64,000 bases of DNA from Vibrio crassostreae 9ZC13 (GTDB lineage Bacteria > Pseudomonadota > Gammaproteobacteria > Enterobacterales > Vibrionaceae): NCBI RefSeq assembly GCF_000272045.2, contig NZ_AJYZ02000041.1, positions 578,247 through 642,246 on the forward strand, in the 5' to 3' direction. Position numbers and translations under genes: made by a program. Within the stretch, counting starts at the first letter, position 1, and every line of letters begins with the position of its first letter. Positions 1 through 7,974 of this stretch are shown here, piece after piece. The notes beneath the pieces are model-generated. The model was not told where the DNA came from. It did no database searches and was given only the letters and a program-made list of their open reading frames with translations.

Positions 1-951
1 ACCCCAACTGCGGATGATAAAGACTAAACCGCCGATCAGAGCGCCAAACACTAAGCGACCTTTGACTGTCGTGGATGCTGAAACTGGGTCGGTTGCAATA
101 AAGAATGCACCAAGCATAGTCGCGCCAGACAGAAGGTGAATGGTTGGAGAAGCGGTTTCACCAGGAGTGAGCACTAAGAACACTAAGCTAAACAGAGTAA
201 GACTGCCGATGAAAGCCACAGGGATATACCATTGAATAACACGTTGCTTAATCAGCACTAAACCGCCGATTAGGTAAGCAAGGTTTACCCACTCCCAGCC
301 TACGCCAGCTAACCAACTAAATTGAGGTTGAGATAGTGCTTCTGAGGCAGTATTGCCTGCCGTTAATGCCGTTTTGAATGCATCAAGCGGCGTCGCCATT
401 GTGGTGCCATCAATGCCAAGGCGTGCTTGTTGCAGAGACAAACCTTCGTTATTGAAGCCAGTAAAGATCATCAAGAATGAGTCAATAAAGCTTGTTGCTT
501 CTGCTGTCAGGCTCGCGGGAGCATTCCAACTGGTCATTTGAACTGGGAATGAAATCAGCAAAACAACGTAAGCGACCATCGCAGGGTTAAATGGGTTCTG
601 CCCTAGGCCGCCGTATAAGTGTTTCGCGATAATAATAGCGAAGAACATACCAATGACGAGGATCCACCACGGAGAGTGTGGGGGAATCGCGACACTCAGT
701 AGCCAAGCGGTTACAACAGCACTGTAATCACGCAGTGCCATTACTGGCGGGCGTTTTCTCAATAGCATGACGGCTGCTTCAAAGGTTACAGCAAGTGCAA
801 TAGCAAATACTAACTGGATGAGGGTACCCCATCCAAAGAAGTAGGTTTGAGCTAGTAGACCTGGCAATGCACAAATAGCCACCCATTTCATTAGATCTGG
901 GGTGCTTCTACGGCTATGCGCGTGCGGTGAGCTGGCGATAAAGAAGGCCAC
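1..951 (-). CDS. rnfD: RnfD/RsxD, electron transport complex membrane subunit (3'-truncated by window edge)
   Basis: Integral membrane subunit D of the Rnf/Rsx ion-translocating ferredoxin:NAD+ oxidoreductase. The 317 visible codons (the family is about 350 residues) show several hydrophobic segments and the NqrB/RnfD signature around GGLGQNPFNPA at residues 114-124. Thr187 in ATPLD aligns with the threonine that carries covalently bound FMN in E. coli RsxD. The start is a GTG at 951-949 that shares one base with the rnfC TAG stop, implying translational coupling. The gene runs off the left edge, so its C-terminus and the expected rnfG, rnfE and nth are not seen. Identity is secure from sequence and operon position. 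Confidence 0.93.
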   Translation of the reverse strand, partial: MAFFIASSPHAHSRRSTPDLMKWVAICALPGLLAQTYFFGWGTLIQLVFAIALAVTFEAAVMLLRKRPPVMALRDYSAVVTAWLLSVAIPPHSPWWILVIGMFFAIIIAKHLYGGLGQNPFNPAMVAYVVLLISFPVQMTSWNAPASLTAEATSFIDSFLMIFTGFNNEGLSLQQARLGIDGTTMATPLDAFKTALTAGNTASEALSQPQFSWLAGVGWEWVNLAYLIGGLVLIKQRVIQWYIPVAFIGSLTLFSLVFLVLTPGETASPTIHLLSGATMLGAFFIATDPVSASTTVKGRLVFGALIGGLVFIIRSWG

Positions 952-3389
952 TACTCTTTCTCCTCATTGTTCTTTTTATCTAGCTCTTGCTGCGCCTTTC
1001 TTGCTTTAGCACGAGCAATTGCGGCAGCAACCGCTGCTTTTTTAGGATCGACTGGTTCTTGTTGAGTCTCAGTCTTAATGTCGGTCACAGGCTTAAGTGT
1101 TTCTTCTGTCTCGGACTGTTTCGCTTGCTGTGTTTTCTTCGCTTTAGCGCGAGCTATTGCACCGACTGCATCTTTCTTGGTATCGCCAGAGCTTTCAACC
1201 GGAGCTTCACTTTCGGTTAGAGTAGCTGACTCCGCTTGTTGAGCTTTCTTGGCTTTAGCGCGAGCGATGGCTGCAGCAACAGCGGCTTTCTTAGGGTCGC
1301 CAGAGCTTTCAACCGGAGCTTCACTTGCGGTTTGAGTAGCTGATTCTTCTTGTTGAGCTTTCTTCGCTTTAGCTCGAGCAATAGCAGCAGCGACGGCGTC
1401 TTTCTTAGCATCGCCAGAGCTTTCAGCCGGAGCTTCACTTGCGGTTTGAGTAGCTGATTCTGCTTGTTGAGCTTTCTTCGCTTTAGCTCGAGCGATAGCA
1501 GCAGCAACGGCGTCTTTCTTCGCGTCGCCAGAGCTTTCAGCTGGAGCTTCACTTTCGGTTTGAGTAGCTGACTCCGCTTGTTGTGCTTTCTTGGCTTTAG
1601 CGCGAGCAATAGCGGCAGCAACGGCGTCTTTCTTCGTATCGCCTGAGCTTTCTGCAGGAGTATCGGCTGCTGCTTGTTGTGCCTTGCGCTCTCTCGCTTG
1701 ACGCTTGCGCTCTTCACGCAGTTTAGACATTTCAGAGTTGTCTGGTTCAGCGCCTTCCGCTTTTTGAGCTGCAGCTTGTTTCGCTTTTGCCTTCGCAATA
1801 GCGGCAGCAACCGCAGGTTTCACTGCTGGTTCTTCATTCGGAGCCTGATCCGCAGCGGCTTTTTGTGCTTTAACACGAGCAATCGCAGCAGCAATAGCAT
1901 CATCACCGCCGGATGTTTTCATATCTTTACGGCGGTTATCTGCGGCTTTTTTAAAGCGGTTTTCACGTTCGGCTTTATCACGCTCCATACGAGCGTTCTT
2001 CTCTTCAAAACGAATCTTGGCGCGTTCTGCAGCAGCGGCTTCATCTTTTCGAGTTTTGATTTCAGCTTTTGCTTGGCGATAGTACTGAACAAGAGGGATT
2101 TCGCTTGGGCAGACAAATGCACATGCACCACATTCAATACAGTCTTTAATATTTAGCTCTTCACACTTATCCAACTCGTTGGCTTTGGCGTGCCATTGCA
2201 GTTGTTGAGGAAGTAGAGACGCAGGGCAAGCTTCAGCACATGCGCTGCAACGGATACATTCCATCTCGTAAGTGCTTGGTGAGATCTCACGACGCGTTGG
2301 CGCCAAAATACAGTTCGACGTTTTGGTGATTGGCACATTGGCATGCGGCAAGGTAAAGCCCATCATCGGGCCGCCCAAAATTAAACGCGGCAGTTTTTTA
2401 TCTGCTTTGTAGCCAAACTCTTCAAGTAACTCATGTACTGGTGTGCCTAATAGCGCCCAAACGTTACGAGGTTGCTTAAAGGTTTTACCGGTTAATGTCA
2501 CAACGCGGTTAACCACAGGTTCGCCGTCAATTACCGCTCGCTTAATCGAGTAAAGAGAGCCGACGTTCTGAACCAAAACACCAATGTCTGCAGGAATGCC
2601 GCCAGCTGGAACCTCTTTGTTGGTGAGGATCTTGATAAGTTGCTTCTCACCACCAGAAGGGTATTTGGTTGGGATAACGCGAATGACGATATCTTTGTCT
2701 TTCGCTGCAATCTCAAGTGCTTTTATCGCATCTGGTTTGTTGTCTTCAATGCCGATAACCGTCAGCTTTGGTTGAAGAATGTGTTCAACCACTTCGATGC
2801 CTTTTAATACTTCGTCGGCATGTTCTTGAAGCAACTTGTCATCAGAGGTGATGTAAGGTTCACATTCCGCAGCGTTGACGATCAAAATGTCGGTACGACC
2901 TAAGCCTGATTGAAGCTTCTTAGCCGTAGGGAAACCTGCGCCGCCCATGCCTGAAATACCAGCTTGGCGAATCACATCAAGCAGTTCGTCAGAAGTCTTT
3001 GTCGAAAAATCTTCAACTGGATTTTTTTCAATCCAAGTGTCTAGGCCATCAGGTTTAATAACCACGCATATTTCGCTCAAGCCTGAAGGGTGAGCGGTAG
3101 TTCGCGGTTCGATAGCGGTAATCACACCCGATGTTGGTGCGTGTACTGGCAAAGTAAAACCTGTGTCTAAGGCCGTAAGTTGCTGACCTTTTAACACAGT
3201 GTTGCCAGCAGCAACCAATAGGTTCCCCGGCTTACCGATGTGCTGTTTCACAGGAAGAACGATTTCTTCTGGAAGCCTTGCATGGACGATATCAGTAGTA
3301 TTCGACTGTTTCTTGTTTTCAGCAGGGTGCACGCCACCAGGGAAGTTCCAAATAGAGCCCGTGCGAATTTGTTCAATTAAAGAGATCAT
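951..3389 (-). CDS. rnfC: RnfC/RsxC, electron transport complex subunit C with long repetitive tail
   Basis: Peripheral subunit of the Rnf complex that is thought to bind NAD(H) and FMN and pass electrons through two 4Fe-4S clusters. The conserved core spans about residues 1-440: the glycine-rich GGAGFPTA at 149-156, then two ferredoxin motifs with cysteines 378/381/384/388 and 417/420/423/427. The remaining 370 or so residues are a highly charged tail of AVAAAIARAKAKKAQQ-type repeats. I chose ATG 3389-3387, giving 812 residues beginning MISLIEQIRTG, because an upstream in-frame ATG lies inside rnfB and this start sits 7 bp after the rnfB stop. Long repetitive tails are usual in gammaproteobacterial RnfC; their role is not settled. 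Confidence 0.95.
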   Translation of the reverse strand: MISLIEQIRTGSIWNFPGGVHPAENKKQSNTTDIVHARLPEEIVLPVKQHIGKPGNLLVAAGNTVLKGQQLTALDTGFTLPVHAPTSGVITAIEPRTTAHPSGLSEICVVIKPDGLDTWIEKNPVEDFSTKTSDELLDVIRQAGISGMGGAGFPTAKKLQSGLGRTDILIVNAAECEPYITSDDKLLQEHADEVLKGIEVVEHILQPKLTVIGIEDNKPDAIKALEIAAKDKDIVIRVIPTKYPSGGEKQLIKILTNKEVPAGGIPADIGVLVQNVGSLYSIKRAVIDGEPVVNRVVTLTGKTFKQPRNVWALLGTPVHELLEEFGYKADKKLPRLILGGPMMGFTLPHANVPITKTSNCILAPTRREISPSTYEMECIRCSACAEACPASLLPQQLQWHAKANELDKCEELNIKDCIECGACAFVCPSEIPLVQYYRQAKAEIKTRKDEAAAAERAKIRFEEKNARMERDKAERENRFKKAADNRRKDMKTSGGDDAIAAAIARVKAQKAAADQAPNEEPAVKPAVAAAIAKAKAKQAAAQKAEGAEPDNSEMSKLREERKRQARERKAQQAAADTPAESSGDTKKDAVAAAIARAKAKKAQQAESATQTESEAPAESSGDAKKDAVAAAIARAKAKKAQQAESATQTASEAPAESSGDAKKDAVAAAIARAKAKKAQQEESATQTASEAPVESSGDPKKAAVAAAIARAKAKKAQQAESATLTESEAPVESSGDTKKDAVGAIARAKAKKTQQAKQSETEETLKPVTDIKTETQQEPVDPKKAAVAAAIARAKARKAQQELDKKNNEEKE
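1120..1652 (-). repeat. 114-bp in-frame tandem repeat in the rnfC tail
   Basis: Four complete units of 114 bp (38 codons) plus a diverged partial fifth lie head to tail, with boundaries near 1652, 1538, 1424, 1310 and 1196. Each encodes ESSGD-x-KK-(D/A)AVAAAIARAKAKKAQQ followed by an acidic linker ending SEAP. The unit length is exact, so copy number could change without a frameshift. Related but less regular units flank the array within the same gene. Confidence 0.93.
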
Positions 3390-3396
3390 ACTAACC

Positions 3397-3990
3397 CTAT
3401 GCTTTAGGCTCTGACGCAGTCGCATCAGTCGCTTGGTTAGTGATATCAGTAACAGGGATGATGTTCATCTGCCATTTCCAATTTTCAGTCGTTGTTGCCA
3501 CTGGAATCATTTCAATACAGTCAGTAGGGCACGGTGCGACACATAGATCACAACCTGTACATTCATCTTTAATTACTGTGTGCAGTGCCTTGGTGCCACC
3601 AACAATGGCGTCAACAGGGCAGGCTTGAATACACTTGGTACAGCCGATACACATATCTTCGTGAATGAAGGCAACGGTTTTTACTTTGTTATCTAAGTCA
3701 TGAGCGGAGTCTTCAACTTCTACGCCCATTAAATCTGCTAGCTTCTCAATGGTTGCTTGGCCGCCCGGAGGACATTTGTTGATCTTGTCTCCGTTAGCGA
3801 TCGCCTCTGCGTATGGGCGACAGCCAGGGTAGCCACACTGGCCACATTGAGTTTGCGGTAAAATGGTGTCGATTTGATCGACGATAGGATCAGCTTCAAC
3901 TTTAAAACGGATAGAAGCAAAGCCCAAAATAGCGCCAAAAACAGCGGCTAAAACGGCTAGCGCAATGATCGCAATTAAAATGGTACTCAT
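3397..3990 (-). CDS. rnfB: RnfB/RsxB, polyferredoxin subunit
   Basis: Iron-sulfur subunit that accepts electrons from ferredoxin and feeds the Rnf complex. It has an N-terminal membrane anchor (about residues 4-26), a 4Fe-4S domain with cysteines 49, 52, 57 and 73, and two classical ferredoxin motifs with cysteines 114/117/120/124 and 144/147/150/154. At 197 residues it matches the short gammaproteobacterial form. It lies 2 bp after rnfA and 7 bp before rnfC, so the three are co-transcribed. Confidence 0.97.
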   Translation of the reverse strand: MSTILIAIIALAVLAAVFGAILGFASIRFKVEADPIVDQIDTILPQTQCGQCGYPGCRPYAEAIANGDKINKCPPGGQATIEKLADLMGVEVEDSAHDLDNKVKTVAFIHEDMCIGCTKCIQACPVDAIVGGTKALHTVIKDECTGCDLCVAPCPTDCIEMIPVATTTENWKWQMNIIPVTDITNQATDATASEPKA

Positions 3991-3992
3991 GT

Positions 3993-4571
3993 TTATTTCA
4001 CCAACCCAGTAAAGCCCATGAATGCCAGAGACATTAGGCCTGCTGTGATCATCGCAATCGATGCGCCTTTGAATGGCATTGGAACATCAGCAACCGCAAT
4101 ACGTTCACGCATTGCAGCAAATAAGATCAATACAAGAGAGAAACCCACCGCTGCGCCGAAACCATAGATGATCGACTGAATGAAGTTGTGGTTTTCATTG
4201 ATGTTCAGAAGTGCCACACCTAATACAGCGCAGTTGGTGGTGATAAGAGGCAGGAAGATACCCAACAGGCGATATAGAGTTGGGCTGGTTTTGTGAACGA
4301 CCATTTCCGTAAATTGAACAACTACCGCGATAACCAAGATGAAACTCATGGTACGCAGGTATTCAATACCCAGGGGGGTAAGGATGTAGGTTTCTACTAG
4401 GTATGCAGATACCGACGCTAACGTCAGAACGAAAGTCGTCGCGAGGCCCATGCCAATCGCAGTCTCCAGTTTCTTGGAGACTCCCATGAAAGGACATAGC
4501 CCTAAAAACTTCACTAGCACAAAGTTATTGACCAGCACAGTGCCAACCAACAACAAAAGGTATTCGGTCAT
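3993..4571 (-). CDS. rnfA: RnfA/RsxA, electron transport complex membrane subunit
   Basis: First gene of the rnf/rsx operon. The 192-residue product is almost entirely hydrophobic, with about six membrane segments, and is homologous to NqrE and RnfE. Conserved cysteine-containing segments FLGLCPFMG (about 23-31) and TTNCAVLG are present; in this family such cysteines bind an iron-sulfur centre buried in the membrane. In E. coli the same complex (Rsx) keeps SoxR reduced; in marine Vibrio it more likely couples electron flow to Na+ or proton gradients, which is inference from the family. Confidence 0.97.
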   Translation of the reverse strand: MTEYLLLLVGTVLVNNFVLVKFLGLCPFMGVSKKLETAIGMGLATTFVLTLASVSAYLVETYILTPLGIEYLRTMSFILVIAVVVQFTEMVVHKTSPTLYRLLGIFLPLITTNCAVLGVALLNINENHNFIQSIIYGFGAAVGFSLVLILFAAMRERIAVADVPMPFKGASIAMITAGLMSLAFMGFTGLVK

Positions 4572-4904
4572 AATGGATTAATTCTTGAGATTCCGATCCC
4601 GATATTATCCTGCTTTGCTTACCTAATAACAACCAAGGATCACTAGGGATTTAGACACTTGGTGAAAAAAACATCAGGTAATCGATTGATTATTAAAGTT
4701 ACCGTAAGTATAGACGGCCAATTTTTACTTCGTGAGACAAGTTTGTAGGAGTAGTTGAATTGGATCTTTCATAAGATCATTCTTGAATTGAGCTCGATTT
4801 GCTTCCTAAGAATAGGGTCATATTTGTGGATTTTGGTGCTCAGAACTATCAAAAGAGAAGGAAAGCTGCGAGTCGAATACGTTCCCAAACCGCTAAAACG
4901 CAAA

Positions 4905-4928
4905 AAGCCGCATCGAGTGATGCGGCTT
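4905..4928 (-). terminator. Rho-independent terminator after the tRNA remnant
   Basis: A perfect 10-bp stem AAGCCGCATC / GATGCGGCTT with a 4-nt loop is followed on the minus strand by a T run. It lies just downstream of the degenerate tRNA fragment, in the same arrangement as the intact tRNA-Asn and its own terminator. Confidence 0.8.
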
Positions 4929-4937
4929 CTTTAAATT

Positions 4938-4973
4938 TGGCCCCCTTGTCGAGACTTGAACGCGGGCGGCTAG
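4938..4973 (-). pseudogene. Degenerate tRNA 3' end (tRNA-Asn-like remnant)
   Basis: On the minus strand this reads a T-loop GTTCAAGTCTCG, an acceptor strand AAGGGGGC and an encoded CCA end, resembling the intact tRNA-Asn about 120 bp away. The T stem no longer pairs cleanly and no matching 5' half can be found within 76 nt, so a functional tRNA is unlikely. It is probably the remnant of a duplicated tRNA-Asn unit. Confidence 0.65.
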
Positions 4974-5018
4974 GTTTGTGACATTAACTTGGAACAAGTT
5001 AGTCGCAGTTATATACGA

Positions 5019-5048
5019 AAAAAGCCCAATCTTTCGATTGAGCTTTTT
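5019..5048 (-). terminator. Rho-independent terminator after tRNA-Asn
   Basis: The minus strand reads AGCTCAATC-GAAA-GATTGGGCT followed by TTTTTT: a 9-bp stem with one G-U pair and a T tract, immediately downstream of the tRNA 3' end. Confidence 0.85.
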
Positions 5049-5056
5049 TCTGAATT

Positions 5057-5132
5057 TGGCTCCCCTTGCAAGACTTGAACTTGCGACATACGGATTAACA
5101 GTCCGCCGTTCTACCAACTGAACTAAAGGGGA
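5057..5132 (-). tRNA. tRNA-Asn (GTT)
   Basis: A 76-nt tRNA on the minus strand. The acceptor stem TCCCCTT/AAGGGGA, D-loop GTTCAGTTGGTAGAAC, anticodon loop CTGTTAATC with anticodon GTT (complement of 5097-5099), T-loop TTCAAGT with stem GCAAG/CTTGC, and encoded CCA are all present. It is followed by its own terminator. Confidence 0.97.
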
Positions 5133-5256
5133 ATTGCTTGTTAGCGACGCGAATTCTAATAATAGTCCGAATTTCTGTCAATAAAAAATAGCAGAAAAAA
5201 ATAATATAAAAAACTTTACTTTCTTGGACGCCTTACCGGATTTAGCTTTTCTTCAG

Positions 5257-5279
5257 TTATCCACCAAAATTGTGGATAA
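5257..5279. promoter_or_regulatory. Pair of inverted DnaA boxes upstream of uvrB
   Basis: TTATCCACC on the plus strand and TTATCCACA on the minus strand (read as TGTGGATAA) face each other across 5 bp. The second is a perfect consensus DnaA box. A DnaA-binding site has been described upstream of E. coli uvrB, which makes a regulatory role plausible. The same bases could also form a simple hairpin. Confidence 0.5.
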
Positions 5280-5608
5280 GTGTGTGCGTGATACTTTAAT
5301 AACAATAATTGGGATAAATCTGAGAATGTAAAAATCCAAGATAAGATAATGTATTTAAAGGATTTTCATCAAAATATCACGATTGTATAACTTTTGGCGA
5401 TTATAAAACATACAGTAAAACAAGTGCTATTTTTAGATTTTTTGGGGAAAAGTAGTGGATGAAAAATTGAGCAATTTAGCTGAAGAGATCTTGCAAGGGC
5501 ACGGATAATACCAAGTTCTAAAAATAAAAGCTATCACTGATATCTAATCTTAAGATGCATTTCTCTAGATAATAGTTGCAACGACATAGCTCCTAGAGTG
5601 ACAATGAC

Positions 5609-5624
5609 CTGATTAAATACACAG
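5609..5624 (+). promoter_or_regulatory. Candidate LexA (SOS) box of uvrB
   Basis: CTGATTAAATACACAG fits the CTG-N10-CAG frame and matches 12 of 16 positions of the gammaproteobacterial LexA consensus. It ends 17 bp before the uvrB ATG. uvrB is a classic SOS gene, so position and sequence agree. Not tested. Confidence 0.55.
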
Positions 5625-5641
5625 TATGGAAATGGCGACCT

Positions 5642-7672
5642 ATGAGTAAACTCTTTGACTTGGTATCGGACTATAGCCCGTCCGGTGACCAGCCGACAGC
5701 GATAACCAGATTACTAGATGGATTAGATTCTGGTTTGGCACATCAAACTCTATTAGGGGTAACGGGCTCTGGTAAAACCTTTACTCTTGCCAACGTCATT
5801 TCTCAATCTCAAAGACCAGCAATCTTGTTAGCGCCTAACAAAACGTTGGCAGCTCAACTTTATGGCGAGATGAAATCCTTCTTTCCGAATAACTCCGTTG
5901 AGTACTTTGTTTCTTACTACGATTATTACCAACCGGAAGCCTACGTTCCAACCACGGATACCTTTATCGAGAAAGATGCGTCGATAAATGCTCATATTGA
6001 GCAAATGAGACTTTCAGCTACCAAAGCTTTGTTAGAAAGAAAAGATGCCATTATTGTTGCTTCTGTATCGGCTATCTACGGTCTTGGTGATCCTAAGTCT
6101 TATTTGAAGATGATGCTGCACTTGAGTCGTGGTGAGGTGATGGATCAGCGAGACATCCTACGCCGCTTGGCTGAGCTGCAATATTCAAGAAACGATGTCG
6201 CATTTGAACGTGGTCAGTTCCGTGTTCGTGGTGAGGTGATTGATATCTTCCCAGCAGAATCTGACCAAGATGCGGTTCGAATTGAAATGTTCGATGACGA
6301 AGTGGACTGCATTAGTATTTTTGATCCTCTGACTGGTGCGGTGAAACAAAGAGACTTACCGCGTTTTACCGTTTATCCAAAAACTCACTATGTCACCCCA
6401 AGAGAGAAGATCCTTGAGGCGATTGAGAAAATTAAAGATGAGTTGCGCGATAGGGCTCAATACCTAAAAGACAACAACAAACTGTTAGAAGAACAGCGTA
6501 TTTCTCAAAGAACTCAGTTTGATATCGAGATGATGACGGAGTTGGGTTTCTGTTCCGGTATCGAAAACTATTCACGATACTTGAGCGGCCGTGCGGAAGG
6601 GGAAGCGCCTCCAACGTTATTTGATTACCTGCCTGATGATGGTTTGCTGATCATCGATGAGTCACACGTAACTGTGCCGCAAATTGGCGCCATGTATAAA
6701 GGCGACCGCTCTCGTAAAGAGACTTTGGTTGAGTTTGGCTTTAGGTTGCCTTCTGCGTTGGATAACCGTCCGATGAAATTTGAAGAGTTCGAATCGATCG
6801 CGCCACAAACCATTTTTGTGTCGGCCACGCCGGGTAATTATGAGATTGAGAAATCAGATGGTGAGATTGCTGATCAAGTGGTGCGTCCTACTGGTCTGTT
6901 AGACCCAATCATCGAAGTAAGACCTGTCGCGACTCAGGTGGATGACTTGCTGTCTGAAATCAGAATCCGTTCAGTGAAAGAAGAGCGTGTGCTTGTCACG
7001 ACGCTAACTAAACGAATGGCAGAAGACTTAACCGAATACCTTAGTGAGCATGGTGTTAAGGTTCGTTACTTGCATTCAGATATCGATACCGTTGAGCGTG
7101 TAGAGATCATTCGAGACCTACGTTTGGGCGAGTTCGACGTGTTAGTGGGCATTAACTTACTTCGTGAAGGTTTGGATATGCCGGAAGTATCGCTGGTGGC
7201 GATTCTTGATGCAGATAAAGAGGGCTTCTTGCGTTCTGAGCGTTCTCTGATCCAAACCATTGGTCGTGCAGCTCGTAACTTGGAAGGTAGAGCTATCTTG
7301 TATGGTGATTCAATCACCAAGTCGATGAGAAAAGCAATTGATGAGACTGATCGCCGTAGAGAAAAACAACAAGCTTACAACGAAGAGCAAGGTATTACGC
7401 CACAAGCGCTTAAACGTAATATCAAAGATATTATGGAGTTGGGTGATCTAACCAAGTCGAAGCAGCAGCGCCAATCGAAGCAAGTTCCTCTATCTAAGGT
7501 TGCAGAGCCTTCTGAAAGTTATGCAGTACTTACACCGCAACAGCTTGATAAAGAGATCAGCAAGCTAGAAACTGCGATGTATCAGCATGCTCAGAACCTA
7601 GAATTTGAATTGGCCGCACAGAAGCGTGATGAAATTGAGCAGCTAAGAAAGCAGTTTATTACCAACAGCTAA
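5642..7672 (+). CDS. uvrB: UvrB, excinuclease ABC subunit B
   Basis: Damage-verifying helicase-like subunit of nucleotide excision repair: it is loaded by UvrA, opens DNA around the lesion and recruits UvrC. The 676-residue protein has Walker A GVTGSGKT at 39-46, the beta-hairpin YYDYYQPEAYVP at about 92-103 that inserts between DNA strands, helicase motifs such as DESH and SATPG, GRAARN near residue 545, and a C-terminal UVR motif (about 635-670) that binds UvrC. Length matches the E. coli protein. The start has only weak Shine-Dalgarno character. A candidate LexA box lies directly upstream, so SOS induction is likely. Confidence 0.98.
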   Translation: MSKLFDLVSDYSPSGDQPTAITRLLDGLDSGLAHQTLLGVTGSGKTFTLANVISQSQRPAILLAPNKTLAAQLYGEMKSFFPNNSVEYFVSYYDYYQPEAYVPTTDTFIEKDASINAHIEQMRLSATKALLERKDAIIVASVSAIYGLGDPKSYLKMMLHLSRGEVMDQRDILRRLAELQYSRNDVAFERGQFRVRGEVIDIFPAESDQDAVRIEMFDDEVDCISIFDPLTGAVKQRDLPRFTVYPKTHYVTPREKILEAIEKIKDELRDRAQYLKDNNKLLEEQRISQRTQFDIEMMTELGFCSGIENYSRYLSGRAEGEAPPTLFDYLPDDGLLIIDESHVTVPQIGAMYKGDRSRKETLVEFGFRLPSALDNRPMKFEEFESIAPQTIFVSATPGNYEIEKSDGEIADQVVRPTGLLDPIIEVRPVATQVDDLLSEIRIRSVKEERVLVTTLTKRMAEDLTEYLSEHGVKVRYLHSDIDTVERVEIIRDLRLGEFDVLVGINLLREGLDMPEVSLVAILDADKEGFLRSERSLIQTIGRAARNLEGRAILYGDSITKSMRKAIDETDRRREKQQAYNEEQGITPQALKRNIKDIMELGDLTKSKQQRQSKQVPLSKVAEPSESYAVLTPQQLDKEISKLETAMYQHAQNLEFELAAQKRDEIEQLRKQFITNS

Positions 7673-7731
7673 TCTCACTTTTCATTCGAAGAATTGTTCC
7701 CCTCAATACAAGAATTGAGAGTGTTTCAGGC

Positions 7732-7824
7732 AAAAAAACAGCCAGTAGTAAATGTTCTACTGGCTTACGTTTGTGAACACTCGGTCCACTAACAACGTCA
7801 GTTGGCTAGGTGACCCGAAGGTCA
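7732..7824 (-). ncRNA. qrr1: Qrr1 quorum regulatory small RNA
   Basis: On the minus strand the RNA begins TGACCTTCGGGTCA (5' stem-loop 1), then contains CTAGCCAACTGACGTTGTTAGT, here split as CTAGCCAACTGACG and TTGTTAGT, which is the near-invariant Qrr target-pairing region. It ends with the terminator AGCCAGTAG/CTACTGGCT and a T7 tract. The length is about 93 nt. Qrr RNAs act with Hfq to repress the LuxR/HapR-type master regulator and luxO mRNA and to activate aphA. The position divergent from luxO is the standard Vibrio location of qrr1. Confidence 0.95.
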
Positions 7825-7834
7825 TTTATACAGT

Positions 7835-7850
7835 TGCATCGTTCGTGCCA
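7835..7850 (-). promoter_or_regulatory. Sigma-54 promoter of qrr1
   Basis: The minus strand reads TGGCACGAACGATGCA, matching the -24 GG and -12 GC elements of sigma-54 promoters with correct spacing. The -12 GC lies 12 nt upstream of the predicted Qrr1 5' end. LuxO is a sigma-54 activator and is known to drive qrr genes in Vibrio. Confidence 0.9.
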
Positions 7851-7912
7851 GATAGATAAAACATTGATTATTTGAAGTAAGTAAAAAAACACACTACAAA
7901 TATTGTGGCTAA

Positions 7913-7927
7913 TTTGCATAATGCAAA
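7913..7927. promoter_or_regulatory. LuxO binding site between qrr1 and luxO
   Basis: TTTGCATAATGCAAA is a perfect 15-bp palindrome. It contains TTGCA-N3-TGCAA, the LuxO operator known upstream of qrr genes. It lies about 63 bp upstream of the qrr1 sigma-54 promoter and 48 bp upstream of the luxO ATG, so it could serve both activation of qrr1 and autoregulation of luxO. A second half-site ATGCAAA occurs at 7951-7957. Confidence 0.85.
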
Positions 7928-7974
7928 GCGGAATGCGACTATAATAAGAAATGCAAATTATAAATGGCTAGGAT

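Larger units (their letters stand above)
4572..5056. other. Intergenic region upstream of rnfA
   Basis: No protein gene is supported here. The rnfA-proximal 300 bases should hold the rnf promoter, though I could not define -35/-10 boxes confidently. The distal part holds a degenerate tRNA 3' end and two terminator-like hairpins, listed separately. Confidence 0.6.
5133..5641. other. AT-rich intergenic region between tRNA-Asn and uvrB
   Basis: It contains the promoter of tRNA-Asn (minus) and of uvrB (plus). Apart from the DnaA-box pair and a LexA-like site, listed separately, I see only AT-rich sequence and no open reading frame worth calling. Confidence 0.6.

Noticed and set aside
1120..1652. 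Regularly spaced repeats as a possible CRISPR array
   Set aside because: The units are contiguous 114-bp in-frame coding repeats without unique spacers or nearby cas genes.
1217..2156. Several long overlapping ORFs on both strands inside rnfC
   Set aside because: They are shadows produced by the Ala/Lys-rich repeat codons; none has a ribosome-binding site or recognisable motif, and RnfC is certain in this region.
4799..4981. 60-codon ORF over the tRNA remnant
   Set aside because: It runs through a terminator and tRNA sequence and has no protein similarity I recognise.
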